A DNA stretch of 64,000 nucleotides from 2-02-FULL-55-14 sp964534125. Lineage in GTDB: Bacteria; Bacteroidota; Ignavibacteria; UBA10030. Shown piece after piece: positions 8,703 to 17,511 of this stretch (its first letter is position 1; each line of letters opens with the position of its first letter). The DNA is taken from assembly GCA_964534125.1 (NCBI GenBank), contig CAZHOJ010000003.1, positions 248,001-312,000 of the forward strand, in the 5' to 3' direction. The notes below the pieces were generated by a model. The model saw only the letters and a program-made list of their open reading frames with translations. It was not told where the DNA came from and ran no database searches. Both the position numbers and the translations under genes were made by a program.

Positions 8703-10709
8703 TTAGCGGGGGATCTCGACCCGGAACCGGGTTCCCTTTCCGTGCTCTGACTCCAGCGTGATCGTTCCGCCGTGCTGTGAGACGATCTGCTGGACCATCG
8801 GCAGGCCAAGGCCGGTCCCCTGAGGTTTCGTCGAGAAGTAGAGATTGAAGATCTTGTCCTGAAGGCCGGGCGGAACACCGGGGCCGCTGTCCTCCACTTC
8901 GAAGAGCGACCGCTGGTCGTCCTGCGACATGCTCAGCGCCACCGTCCCTCCCTCGGGTGTGGCCTCAAGCGCGTTCCGAAGCAGGTTCAGCAACGCCTGC
9001 AGCATCTGGTCACTGTCCATCCGGAGCGTCATTCCGCGATCCCCGATCACCGAGAACCGTACCTGTTTCTCCCGAGCGGCCGGTTCGATGAGTCCCGTCA
9101 ACCGGTCAACGAATGGAGCCGCAGGGACCGTCGCGATCTCGACCTTCGGCGGCCGGGCGAACCGAAGGAACTGCTCGATGATACCGTTGACGCGTTTCGC
9201 CTCCGTCCGCAGAAGCGCGGTCAGTGAACGGTATTCCTCTTTGTCGGCTTCAGGTTCAAACTCTTTCTCGAAGCGCTGTGCGACCATCGCCATCGCGTTC
9301 AGCGGATTCCGGACCTCATGAGCCACGCTTGATGCAAGCTCCCCCATCGCCGTCAGCTTCTGCTGGCGCCGGAGCGCCTCTTCCATCCGCCGGGCCTCCG
9401 TGACATCGCGGATCACGAGAGTCGTACTTCGGACGGCGCCAGCCGCATCCTGACTGACAGAACGCTGGATTGCAGCGCGCCGCACAGTGCCGCGCGGAGT
9501 CTGGACCGTATGGTCTCCTGACCTCATCTCCTCCGCCCCAAGGAACGCTCCCAGGTGCATCGGAAGCTGATGGACCTGCCGGCCGAGGACCTCCGACGGC
9601 TCGAGCTCGAACATAGCTGCCGCACGGGGATTGAAGACGGTCACCCGCCCCAGCTCGTCGAGCGATACCACGGCATCCCCCATCGATTCGAGCACCGATC
9701 CGGTGAAGGTCTGCATCGCCGAGATCCTGGTCTCGAGGAGCCGCGATCGCTGGGCAGTGAGGATGTAAATGATCGTGATAAGCGTCAGGACGGTGATGAC
9801 TCCGAACATGACCAGGATCCGCCGGAACATCCGTGTCTCTGCAGCATCGACCTCCTCGAGCGAGAGACCGATCCTGAGCACGGCATCCGGAGCATCCGAA
9901 CCGCGGAACAATGTGACCGCCTCGAACACGCCACGGTCGCCGAACGTCGTCTCGCGCGTGACGATCGAGTCGGAAGACCCCACCGATGTCAGGAATGGAT
10001 CATCCTCCATCGCCGACATCTCTTCGACCTGCGATGTTGCGGCAATGATTCCCTGCGCATCCTGAATGACCGCGTACACGACGCCAGGATCCTCCCCGAT
10101 ATCGCTGATAAGCCTGCCGATACCGATCCGCCTCCGGAAATCGAGCAGCTCCCCCGCATCGAGGTTCATGACGATGGCGCCCCCTCCCCGATGAGTCCGC
10201 CGTATCGCCACGGCATAGCGCGTGCCGTCCTCAAAAGGGATGTCCCGCAGCCCGATGATGAGCCGGGATGTTTCCCCCCGAAGGATCGGCTGGATCAGCT
10301 CGCGTGGCGCCTCGCCCTGATGGATCCCCTCCGCACGCAGGGGACCGACGTGGCTTCCCATGACGCGCTGTCCCCGGCGGTCGAAAATGTTGATACGGAA
10401 AATGCCGTTCGATTCGGCTATGGAACGCAGTGCCGGCTCCGTGAGAATACCAAGACTGTCGAGCCTGGAAATGTAGTAGGCATGCGTGAGCAGCCGATGG
10501 CTCAGCTGTTCCTCGACCTCGTCGGTCGCCAGGAGCACATTCTCACTGCTTCGGTTGATGATGGCTGCCGTCGAGGAGGCGTGCGAGTGAAGGACGTGAA
10601 GGAGCTCTTCCTTGCTCTGCCGGAGTTCGTAGAGCGCGGAGCCGACCATGATGCCGGACAGGACGATCGCGGCGCCGATGACGTAGGACGATTGGACGCG
10701 GGAGAACAC
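8703..10709 (-). CDS. Membrane-bound PAS sensor histidine kinase
   Basis: 668 residues beginning at GTG. The N-terminal membrane segment (about 9-30) is followed by a large periplasmic sensor region (about 35-285) and a second membrane segment near 290-315 (MFGVITVLTLITIIYIL). A PAS domain (about 330-440, AVVSLDELGRVTVFNPRAA) precedes the HisKA domain with phospho-acceptor H464 in SSVAHEVRNPLNAMAM. The ATPase domain has an N box (LLRNALEATPEGG), G1 (DSGPGVP) and G2 (GTGLGLPM). This layout is typical of kinases paired with NtrC-type regulators. It lies 133 bases downstream of the barrel gene and is the last gene in the leftward run that begins with the sigma-54 promoter; the NtrC-type partner is at 12939-14354. 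Confidence 0.93.
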   Translation of the reverse strand: MFSRVQSSYVIGAAIVLSGIMVGSALYELRQSKEELLHVLHSHASSTAAIINRSSENVLLATDEVEEQLSHRLLTHAYYISRLDSLGILTEPALRSIAESNGIFRINIFDRRGQRVMGSHVGPLRAEGIHQGEAPRELIQPILRGETSRLIIGLRDIPFEDGTRYAVAIRRTHRGGGAIVMNLDAGELLDFRRRIGIGRLISDIGEDPGVVYAVIQDAQGIIAATSQVEEMSAMEDDPFLTSVGSSDSIVTRETTFGDRGVFEAVTLFRGSDAPDAVLRIGLSLEEVDAAETRMFRRILVMFGVITVLTLITIIYILTAQRSRLLETRISAMQTFTGSVLESMGDAVVSLDELGRVTVFNPRAAAMFELEPSEVLGRQVHQLPMHLGAFLGAEEMRSGDHTVQTPRGTVRRAAIQRSVSQDAAGAVRSTTLVIRDVTEARRMEEALRRQQKLTAMGELASSVAHEVRNPLNAMAMVAQRFEKEFEPEADKEEYRSLTALLRTEAKRVNGIIEQFLRFARPPKVEIATVPAAPFVDRLTGLIEPAAREKQVRFSVIGDRGMTLRMDSDQMLQALLNLLRNALEATPEGGTVALSMSQDDQRSLFEVEDSGPGVPPGLQDKIFNLYFSTKPQGTGLGLPMVQQIVSQHGGTITLESEHGKGTRFRVEIPR

Positions 10710-10842
10710 GTGGGGTCACGAACTCCGTAGTGTATGACTGGATCGAACTACACGAATTAACGGAGAAACTGGAGAAGAAGCACGCAGGAGCATCTGTGCA
10801 TTCGGTTGGGAACCGTCTGCGTGTTCGGCAGAACCGCCTGCG

Positions 10843-11946
10843 TCAGAACGGGATGGTGATCCCCGTCGAGATGGCAGTATTTCTATAGTCGTAATACGGG
10901 TCGTTGGATGCATTCCGGATGAAGGTCGCAGAGACCGTCAGCTCGAGCCCCGTCTGCCCGAGACCGGTCCGGCCCAGAATGGACCAATACGTCCGGCGGT
11001 CTTCGCGATGGTCCGAGATCTGCAGGCCATCGAGACTGAATGCCGGCAGCAGGCCATACTCCTTCTCCTGGAGTCCGTAGGAGAGCCGCACGAATGCTCC
11101 GTCCCACACCACCTGCGTGAGCATGGCGGTCAGATTGAGGCCCTCATACCCGTAGCGGTCGTCGAACAGTTCATCGTCCGACAGCATCCCCAGGTCAGAG
11201 ATGAGGTACCTCGATTGCTTCACCGGATTCCATTGGTACCGCGCCATGAGACTGAGACCTGTTCCCTCCGCCAGTCCCTGTCCGATCCGGATGCCCGCGA
11301 GCCACTGGGTGACGCCGATGGTGGCGAGGTTCGAGGGGTCTGTCGTATCGACCGTGCCGGGTTCCAGATATGCCTTCCGGCCGTACTCCGCGAATCCGAT
11401 AATGGTCGTCCTCGTCTGGAAGTTTGTCGTTACGTTCGCCGAGGCCACATGCTCTCCGTAACTGAAAAAGGTGGCCTGATCGAAGCTCACACGGCGATAG
11501 ACATACCCCGCCTGCGCGAAGACACCCTCGCCGAGCACATGACGATACGTGGCCGAGATGCCGACCTGATCGTTGTCGTAGAACTCATAGACGCTCTTGT
11601 TCTGACGCATTCCGCCGCCCGCTTCGAGAAGGTACATCCCCGCACCATCATCACCGACCGAACCGCTGAGCGTGAGGCCGATCGTGTGCGCGGCATAGGA
11701 CCGGTCCGAGATCGCCTGGAACATGCCGAAGGTTCCCGCATACTCGAACGACAGCCCCGCCGGCTCGAACGCCACGTCATAGGCAGCGCCCAGGTTCAGC
11801 GTCAGGATGCGGTCCTTCAGCTGTTCCGCATTGTTGTTCACGTTGTCGTCCACCATGAGGTCGAGCCCGCCCGACACCTCCAGCTGTGCCAGAACGGACG
11901 AGCCCATCAGGGCGATCGCGGCGAACAGGAAGAGCGCCCGTCTCAT
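10843..11946 (-). CDS. Outer-membrane beta-barrel protein, unknown function
   Basis: 367 residues with a cleavable signal (RRALFLFAAIALMGSSVLAQ). The mature protein is made of alternating amphipathic strands with frequent Tyr/Phe and Gly (SFEYAGTFGMF, VFAQAGYVYRRVSF, GLSLMARYQW, FVRLSYGLQEKEYG) and ends in ISTGITIPF, a terminal Phe typical of barrels recognised by BamA. I recognise no specific family. It overlaps the preceding DxDxDG protein gene by four bases (ATGA), so the two are translationally coupled. It is the probable main product of the sigma-54-driven run. Confidence 0.82.
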   Translation of the reverse strand: MRRALFLFAAIALMGSSVLAQLEVSGGLDLMVDDNVNNNAEQLKDRILTLNLGAAYDVAFEPAGLSFEYAGTFGMFQAISDRSYAAHTIGLTLSGSVGDDGAGMYLLEAGGGMRQNKSVYEFYDNDQVGISATYRHVLGEGVFAQAGYVYRRVSFDQATFFSYGEHVASANVTTNFQTRTTIIGFAEYGRKAYLEPGTVDTTDPSNLATIGVTQWLAGIRIGQGLAEGTGLSLMARYQWNPVKQSRYLISDLGMLSDDELFDDRYGYEGLNLTAMLTQVVWDGAFVRLSYGLQEKEYGLLPAFSLDGLQISDHREDRRTYWSILGRTGLGQTGLELTVSATFIRNASNDPYYDYRNTAISTGITIPF

Positions 11947-12266
11947 TGACGTCCCCGCCGGGGCTTCCCATCGCTCTTTGTATCGCTCGGTTTCATCCCC
12001 TCTGTCCGGCGACGACCGAAGCCGAGGCCTTCCTCGCGCCCGTCACAGATACCGTCGCCATTCTTGTCGATGAAGCGTACGGTCGCCCGTCGGCGGTTCT
12101 GCATACGGGAACCGTTGCCGTCACCATCCGGAATGCCATCACCGTCCTTGTCGATGAACGGCTTCTCCTCCCCGGAACGCCGTGAAGATGAATCAGGCAC
12201 CGACTGGGCCGTGAGGCTCGCTGTCAGTGCCATTGTCATGATGAGGATCAGAAGTGCGCGTATCAT
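11943..12266 (-). CDS. Small secreted protein with two DxDxDG calcium-type motifs
   Basis: The start at 12266 (MIRALLILIM) has AAGGAG eight bases upstream and is followed by a signal peptide; an upstream in-frame ATG at 12311 falls inside a hairpin and is rejected. The 107-residue precursor has two related motifs, FIDKDGDGIPDG and FIDKNGDGICDG, which match the DxDxDGxxD calcium-binding loop of dockerin/thrombospondin-3-like repeats. The rest is Arg/Gly/Ser-rich. Its neighbour at 12332 has one copy of the same motif. Function unknown; secretion and metal binding are inferences. It is coupled by a four-base overlap to the barrel gene. Confidence 0.78.
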   Translation of the reverse strand: MIRALLILIMTMALTASLTAQSVPDSSSRRSGEEKPFIDKDGDGIPDGDGNGSRMQNRRRATVRFIDKNGDGICDGREEGLGFGRRRTEGMKPSDTKSDGKPRRGRQ

Positions 12267-12289
12267 GGTGTGTCTCCTTAAGCAGGACA

Positions 12290-12322
12290 ATGGAGCCGGG
12301 ATGGCTTTCATCCCGGCTCCAT
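12290..12322 (-). terminator. Intercistronic 14-bp perfect hairpin
   Basis: Arms 12290-12303 and 12309-12322 are perfect inverted copies (ATGGAGCCGGGATG) around a five-base loop. It lies between the two DxDxDG genes. The tail on the minus strand is only weakly T-rich (TTGTCC), so it may be a partial terminator or a stability element setting a high ratio of the first gene to the later ones. Confidence 0.6.
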
Positions 12323-12331
12323 GTGGAGATC

Positions 12332-12688
12332 CTATCTCCTACCAGCCCGCGTCTGGTTTCCTTTTGGGCCTGTCCCGTCACATGTTCCCTGGCCGGACTT
12401 GTTATTCTGTGTCGCACCGTATCCGGTCCCGTTCTTGGGGCCCTGCCCCTTGTTGCCCGTGCCGTCCTTCGGACCATACTTGTGTCCCTTGGACCCGAGC
12501 GAACCCTGGGCCTTGCCACCAACGGCTGTGTAGTTGTCGCATACGCCGTCGCCATCAACGTCGATGAACGAAGGGCTATCGGTGTTCTTTCCCGTGCCCT
12601 TGTCCTGGGCATAGGCAGTGTCCGACAGCATAGCGCTGATGCCGATCATCATCGCCAGCGTGAGCGTCAGTTGCAGAATCCGTTTCAT
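12332..12688 (-). CDS. Small secreted Gly/Lys-rich protein with one DxDxDG motif
   Basis: The start at 12688 (MKRILQLTL) has AGGAG seven bases upstream and a signal peptide cleaved after AYAQ at about residue 29. The 118-residue precursor has one motif, FIDVDGDGVCDN, that matches the motif in the next gene, then a low-complexity tail rich in Gly, Lys, Asn and Thr with a spaced pair of cysteines. It is the first gene after the sigma-54 promoter, 63 bases from the -12 element. I know no family for it. A longer upstream frame to 12856 would start beyond the promoter and is rejected. Confidence 0.75.
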   Translation of the reverse strand: MKRILQLTLTLAMMIGISAMLSDTAYAQDKGTGKNTDSPSFIDVDGDGVCDNYTAVGGKAQGSLGSKGHKYGPKDGTGNKGQGPKNGTGYGATQNNKSGQGTCDGTGPKGNQTRAGRR

Positions 12689-12751
12689 GATGAGCTCCTG
12701 TGTTTTGCGGTTGTTGTTCAGCGCCTTGCGTTGCGCTTCCGGTGCTTGTAT

Positions 12752-12767
12752 TGCAACGCGCGTGCCA
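12752..12767 (-). promoter_or_regulatory. Sigma-54 promoter (-24/-12)
   Basis: On the minus strand the sequence TGGCACG (12767-12761), four bases, then TTGCA (12756-12752) matches the sigma-54 consensus TGGCACG-N4-TTGCA exactly. It is 63 bases upstream of the first DxDxDG gene, and an NtrC-type activator with the sigma-54-contacting GAFTGA loop is encoded immediately upstream. Confidence 0.88.
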
Positions 12768-12781
12768 GAGCGAACGGTGTT

Positions 12782-12798
12782 GATTCCGGCCCGGAATC
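12782..12798. promoter_or_regulatory. Perfect 8-1-8 palindrome beside the sigma-54 promoter
   Basis: GATTCCGG-C-CCGGAATC is a perfect palindrome whose near edge is 15 bases upstream of the -24 element. It could bind the NtrC-type regulator or another protein; this close position is unusual for an enhancer. Confidence 0.45.
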
Positions 12799-12837
12799 CG
12801 CATAGAGACACTGCATCGCCAGCGGATTCGACGGAAC

Positions 12838-12855
12838 TGCCGAACTGGTTCGACA
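12838..12855. promoter_or_regulatory. Candidate NtrC-type enhancer site
   Basis: TGCCGAACTGGTTCGACA is palindromic at 16 of 18 positions and lies about 70-90 bases upstream of the -24 element, a usual distance for an enhancer-binding protein such as the one encoded at 12939. Confidence 0.4.
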
Positions 12856-12938
12856 ATTCTGCCGAGGCAATTGCTGGGTGTTCCGAGAGTCCAAAGGAGA
12901 AGGAACGGCGACGCAGGTGCGGAGGGATCAGCGGTAGC

Positions 12939-14354
12939 TCATTCGCGGGACGTCTTCACGCCCCACTTCTGCAGCCGATACCGAAGGTTGCGTTCAGAGA
13001 TGCCGAGCGCCTCGGCGGCTCTGGATTGGTTGCCGCCGCTCGCCTGAAGCGCATCCATCACGAGCTGCTTTTCCAATCGTTCCACAAGCTCGGGGAGCGT
13101 ACCCCCCGATGATGATGCAGAGGCCTCCGGCGCGGATGGAAGGAGCGATCGCGGAAGATCGCCTGTCGTGATGATGTCCCCACGCGAGAGTATGACCGCG
13201 CGCTGCACGATGTTCTCAAGCTCCCGCACATTCCCCGGATATGCATACCGAAGGAGGAGGTCATGAGCTTCGCCCGAGAACCGGAGGTCGGGCCGGCCGT
13301 GGTCGTCCGCGTATGTCCTCAGGTAGTGTTCCAGGAGCGATGGTATGTCCTCACGACGTTCCCGCAGCGGGGGTATCTGCACGGTCACCACGTTCAACCG
13401 GTAGAACAGGTCCTCGCGGAACGATCCCTCCCGCATCGCGTGCTCGAGGTCCTTGTGCGTCGCCGCAACGATGCGGACATCCACCTGGATCAGCTCCGAG
13501 CCGCCGACACGTTCGAACGCACCTTCCTGGAGGACACGGAGCAGACGGACCTGGGTCGCAAGGGGAATGTCACCTATCTCGTCGAGGAAGAGAGTGCCGC
13601 CGTTCGCCTGTTCGAACCGTCCCTTCCGCTGTCTGTCGGCGCCCGTGAAGGCCCCCTTCTCGTGGCCGAACAGCTCGCTCTCGAGAAGGTTCTCGTTCAA
13701 TGCGGCCGTGTTCAGGGCAACGAAGGGCGAGGATGCCCTCGGGCTTGCGGCGTGGATCGCACGCGCGATGAGCTCCTTCCCGGTCCCGCTCTCTCCGCGC
13801 ACGAGGACAGGCGCCTTGCTCGGCGCCACACGAGCAGCAGTAGCGAGAACATCTTCCATCGCCCTCGATGCGGCGATGATGTTGTCGAACGAATATTTCT
13901 CGCGGATCTGCTCCCGGAGGTGTGCGATCTCTGAAAGCAGCTGCTGCCGTTCACGGATACGGGCGATGATAAGCTCGAGAGCGTCGAGGTCGATCGGCTT
14001 GGTCAGGTAGTCGTAGGCACCGGCCTTCATGGCTTCAACGGCCGATTGGACCGTACCGTATGCAGTCATCAGAACGACAGGAATGTCCGGATGGATCTTC
14101 CGGACATCGACGAGAAGGTCCACACCCGTCCGGGCCGGCATCTGAAAATCGGTCAGGACGAGGTCGAAGGAACTCTCCCTGATGGCACGGAGCGCCTCAT
14201 CCACAGTTGCGGCCTGTGTCGCTGAGAACCCCTTTTTCCGGAGGTAGCCTGCAAGGACCTCCCGCTGGGGAGCCTCGTCATCGACGACGAGGATGGAAAG
14301 GGTATCTGCAATCTGCTGAGAGGTTCTCATACGGATGTGGGATGCGGCGGACAT
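12939..14354 (-). CDS. Sigma-54-dependent NtrC-family response regulator
   Basis: 471 residues in three domains. The receiver (about 20-135) has the acidic pair in LVVDDE, phospho-acceptor D69 (LTDFQMP), the Thr in LMTAYG and K119 in YLTKP. The AAA+ domain (about 155-385) has Walker A GESGTGKE (187-194), the GAFTGA loop that contacts sigma-54 (234-239), Walker B GGTLFLDEIGD, and the arginine-finger region. The Fis-type helix-turn-helix ends the protein (GNQSRAAEALGISERNLRYRL). A later in-frame ATG at 14330 lacks a ribosome site, so I kept 14354. It most likely receives phosphate from the kinase at 8703-10709 and activates the promoter at 12752-12767. Confidence 0.95.
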   Translation of the reverse strand: MSAASHIRMRTSQQIADTLSILVVDDEAPQREVLAGYLRKKGFSATQAATVDEALRAIRESSFDLVLTDFQMPARTGVDLLVDVRKIHPDIPVVLMTAYGTVQSAVEAMKAGAYDYLTKPIDLDALELIIARIRERQQLLSEIAHLREQIREKYSFDNIIAASRAMEDVLATAARVAPSKAPVLVRGESGTGKELIARAIHAASPRASSPFVALNTAALNENLLESELFGHEKGAFTGADRQRKGRFEQANGGTLFLDEIGDIPLATQVRLLRVLQEGAFERVGGSELIQVDVRIVAATHKDLEHAMREGSFREDLFYRLNVVTVQIPPLRERREDIPSLLEHYLRTYADDHGRPDLRFSGEAHDLLLRYAYPGNVRELENIVQRAVILSRGDIITTGDLPRSLLPSAPEASASSSGGTLPELVERLEKQLVMDALQASGGNQSRAAEALGISERNLRYRLQKWGVKTSRE

Positions 14355-14424
14355 GCGAAGGATTCGCCCTGAATCCTTCCCTCACTTGGCGCATCCTATG
14401 GACATTCACCTGAAGGATGACTTT

Positions 14425-15258
14425 ATGAATGTACGGAAGATTACGTCTCTCACACTGATTTTTTCATTTCTCCTGCTCCTGCTCACCGGCGTCGTGCTGT
14501 ATGTCGTCCCCGCCGGCAGGATCGCCTACTGGGCCAATTGGACCTTCCTGGCCCTGACAAAAGAGCAATGGGGAGCCCTTCACACCACGTCCGGCCTGGT
14601 CGGGCTCATCGCCGCTGCCATCCACATCTACTTCAACTGGGGCCCGATCGTTCAGTATATGCGGAACAAGAGCAGGGAAGTGCAGGTGCTGAACGTGAAT
14701 TTCACTGTTGCCCTCGCCTTCACTGCCTTTGTGGTGGCCGGAACGCTCATCGGCATCCCGCCGTTCACGTGGGTGCTCGACCTCGGTACCTCCATCAAGG
14801 ACACTGCGGCCGAAACGTACGGAGAACCGCCGTATGCTCATGCCGAGCTTTCAACGATCGGCCAGTTCACACGGAACATCGGCATAGACACACAGCAGGC
14901 CATGGACATCCTGAGCGGGCAGGGATTCGCCCCCGATAGCGCCGGCCAGACCATCGCTGACCTGTCAGGGAAGTACGATGTGGCGCCGCAGCGTATCTAT
15001 GAAGTGCTGAAAGAGGCGACGCACGGGACATATCCGGAACTGCCGCAGGCACCGCCGATGGGCATCGGCCGCCGGACGATCGCTTCTATCTGCGATCAAT
15101 ACGGTCTCGACACCGGGGCTGCGCTCAGGGCGCTCGAAGCCAGCGGTTTCGCCGCTCAAGCGGGCCAGACACTGAAGGAGATCGCCGAGGCACACGATGC
15201 AGAATCGACCGAACTCTACGAAGTGCTGAAAACCGTGGAGCGCAAAGCAGTGCAGTAA
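14425..15258 (+). CDS. DUF4405 membrane protein with duplicated C-terminal domain
   Basis: The start at 14425 (MNVRKITSL) has AAGGATG seven bases upstream; earlier in-frame starts would precede or overlap the divergent regulator. The 277-residue protein has three to four membrane helices (about 5-30, 50-72, 90-115) with the DUF4405 pattern of histidines (ALHTTSGLVG, AIHIYFNWGPI), which resembles the haem-ligating helices of cytochrome b561-type proteins. The outer part has two similar copies of about 45 residues, each ending in YEVLK (about 175-222 and 245-292 of the longer frame). The function is unknown. It diverges from the NtrC-type gene by 70 bases and is closed by a terminator. Confidence 0.8.
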   Translation: MNVRKITSLTLIFSFLLLLLTGVVLYVVPAGRIAYWANWTFLALTKEQWGALHTTSGLVGLIAAAIHIYFNWGPIVQYMRNKSREVQVLNVNFTVALAFTAFVVAGTLIGIPPFTWVLDLGTSIKDTAAETYGEPPYAHAELSTIGQFTRNIGIDTQQAMDILSGQGFAPDSAGQTIADLSGKYDVAPQRIYEVLKEATHGTYPELPQAPPMGIGRRTIASICDQYGLDTGAALRALEASGFAAQAGQTLKEIAEAHDAESTELYEVLKTVERKAVQ

Positions 15259-15297
15259 TTCGTCCCTCGCAGTACAGAGCACACGATTTCTTCCCCG

Positions 15298-15337
15298 GCG
15301 GCATGATGGCAAACGATCCGTCATGCCGCTTCGTTTT
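15298..15337 (+). terminator. Rho-independent terminator after the DUF4405 gene
   Basis: GCGGCATGA (15298-15306) pairs with TCATGCCGC (15321-15329), followed by TTCGTTTT. The remaining 220 bases to the next gene show no other clear feature. Confidence 0.75.
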
Positions 15338-15554
15338 CACACCTGCCGCATGTTTCCGCTCTTTCCTCACTTCTGAGAATCGCAAAGACAGGAATTCGCC
15401 GCTCTTCTTTATCGGGAATATCTCTGGAGGATTTGATTGCTATGCTCCTCATCCGCAATTTCAAGGTACGAGTTCCGATCAGCCTGTGGCATGCGAATTG
15501 ACCGGACTTTCCCTAATTCCGTCCCGGACCTATCCATTTGAAAAGGTGATGACC

Positions 15555-17483
15555 ATGAATCCCCGCACACTCCCCTGGCTCCTTGAAACGGGCGTAGAGA
15601 GGTTTGGCGATAACCATTTGATGTGGGAAAAACGGGATGGAGCCTATCGGCCTTCGACCTACAGAGAGGTCCGCGATCGCATTCATCTTGCCGCAGCAGG
15701 ACTGATGAGCATGGGACTGAAGCCCGGCGACCGGGTTGGACTGATCGCCGAAGGACGGAACGACTGGGTCACCTCTGAGCTCGGCATCCTGTATGCAGGA
15801 GGGATCAATGTCCCCCTCTCCATCAAGATCGAGGAGCCGTCCGAGATCAAGTTCCGGCTGGCGCATTCCGGTTGCAGGATGGTCATCGTGTCTGCGACGC
15901 AGCGGCATAAACTCGATAAGATCAAATCGGACCTCCCAGACCTCGAGCACATCATTCTCCTCGATCCGCCGGAAAAACGGCAGAGGGAAGAATCGACGAT
16001 GGAGGAGATCCTGGAGCGTGGACGGAAGTACCTGGACACACACCGGACGGAATTCGAACAGCGATGGCAGGCCGTGAAGGAGGACGACGTCGCGACCATC
16101 TGCTATACATCAGGAACGACGGCCGACCCGAAAGGAGTGATGCTGACGCATCTCAACTACGTCGAGAACGTCAAACAGTGCTCCGACCACCTGCCTCAAC
16201 CTTCATGGTATCTCTCCCTGCTCATCCTCCCCTGGGACCATTCCTTCGCGCATACGGCCGGTGTCTATCTGCTGATGAGCATCGGTGCAAGCATGGCCTC
16301 GGTGCAGGTCGGCAAGACGCCGATGGAAACGCTCCGGAACATCCCCGTGAACATCCGCGAATCAAAGCCCACATTCCTGCTAAGCGTCCCGGCCCTTGCC
16401 AAGAACTTCCGGAAGAACATCGAGAAGGGTATCAGCGAGAAGGGGCCGAAGGTCCAGCAATTGTTCGACTCTGGCCTCGCGGCCGCCTATGCATACAACC
16501 GGGAAGGCCACAACAAGGGCGTAGGCGTGTCCATCAAGGACCGCATCCTGTACAAGCTCATCGACACCATTGTGTTCAAGAAGATCCGGGCCGGCTTCGG
16601 CGGCCGGCTCGAATATTTCATCGGAGGCGCAGCCGTGCTGGACATCGAGCTGCAACGCTTCTTCTATGCTATCGGCATTCCGATGTACCAGGGGTACGGC
16701 CTGACCGAAGCGGCGCCCGTCATCTCCGCGAATACTCCCGAAAAGCACAAGCTCGGCTCTTCGGGCAAGGTGCTTCCCCGCCTCGACCTGAAGATTATCG
16801 ATGACGGGGGGAATGCGTTGCCGGCAGGACAGAAGGGCCAGATCATCGTGAAGGGTGAGAACGTCATGAAGGGGTACTGGAAGAACGAGCGGGCAACAAA
16901 GGAAGTGCTCAAGGACGGGTGGCTGTACACGGGCGACATCGGATACCTTGACGAGGACGGGTTCCTCTTCGTGCTGGGCCGGGAGAAGAGCGTCATGATC
17001 AGCGCCGACGGCGAGAAGTACAGCCCGGAAGGGATCGAGGAGACCATCGTGGCGCACTCGCCGTTCATCGAACAGATCATGCTCTACAACGATCATTCGA
17101 AGTACACCGTTGCGCTCGTCGTACCGAACAGAGAAGCGGTCTGCGCCTGGGCGGCGGCGCAGAAACTGAGCTGCAGGTCGGTCGAGGGACAGGATGCGGT
17201 CCTCCGCATGCTCGATGACCAGATCAGGGCCTACCGGAGCGGCGGAAAGTTCGCCGGTTCATTTCCCGAGCGCTGGCTCCCCTCCGCGATGGCAGTACTG
17301 GGAGAGGGATTCACCGAGCAGAACAGAATGCTCAACAGCACGCTCAAGATGGTCCGGAGCCGCATCGTCGAGTTCTACAAGAACCGGATCGACTATATGC
17401 TGACGCCTGAAGGGAAAGAGGTGTGCAACCATCAGAACAGGACAATCATTCTGCGTCTCGATGAGCAGACGAACGGTTCGTAA
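15555..17483 (+). CDS. Long-chain acyl-CoA synthetase (AMP-forming)
   Basis: 642 residues. The start at 15555 (MNPRTLPWLL) has AAAAGG eight bases upstream; an in-frame ATG six bases earlier is too close to that site. ANL-superfamily motifs are clear: A3 CYTSGTTADPKGVMLTH (P-loop), A5 YQGYGLTEAAP, A7 YTGDIG, A8 GFLFVLGREKSVMISADGEKYSP, which includes the hinge and the catalytic region. The enzyme activates fatty acids with ATP to acyl-AMP and then acyl-CoA at the inner face of the membrane. The C-terminal domain is longer than in acetate-type enzymes, which fits the long-chain group. The gene is monocistronic, ending at a terminator. Confidence 0.92.
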   Translation: MNPRTLPWLLETGVERFGDNHLMWEKRDGAYRPSTYREVRDRIHLAAAGLMSMGLKPGDRVGLIAEGRNDWVTSELGILYAGGINVPLSIKIEEPSEIKFRLAHSGCRMVIVSATQRHKLDKIKSDLPDLEHIILLDPPEKRQREESTMEEILERGRKYLDTHRTEFEQRWQAVKEDDVATICYTSGTTADPKGVMLTHLNYVENVKQCSDHLPQPSWYLSLLILPWDHSFAHTAGVYLLMSIGASMASVQVGKTPMETLRNIPVNIRESKPTFLLSVPALAKNFRKNIEKGISEKGPKVQQLFDSGLAAAYAYNREGHNKGVGVSIKDRILYKLIDTIVFKKIRAGFGGRLEYFIGGAAVLDIELQRFFYAIGIPMYQGYGLTEAAPVISANTPEKHKLGSSGKVLPRLDLKIIDDGGNALPAGQKGQIIVKGENVMKGYWKNERATKEVLKDGWLYTGDIGYLDEDGFLFVLGREKSVMISADGEKYSPEGIEETIVAHSPFIEQIMLYNDHSKYTVALVVPNREAVCAWAAAQKLSCRSVEGQDAVLRMLDDQIRAYRSGGKFAGSFPERWLPSAMAVLGEGFTEQNRMLNSTLKMVRSRIVEFYKNRIDYMLTPEGKEVCNHQNRTIILRLDEQTNGS

Positions 17484-17511
17484 GGATTATCCGAACAAGA
17501 TGGACTTTCAG

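Noticed and set aside
9555..10730. 391-residue open frame on the plus strand
   Set aside because: Antisense to the sensor kinase; Arg/His/Asp-heavy composition typical of shadow frames in GC-rich DNA.
15487..15501. TGGCAT-N5-TTGA before the acyl-CoA synthetase gene, a possible sigma-54 site
   Set aside because: The -12 element lacks the essential GC (TTGA rather than TTGC), so it does not meet the consensus.
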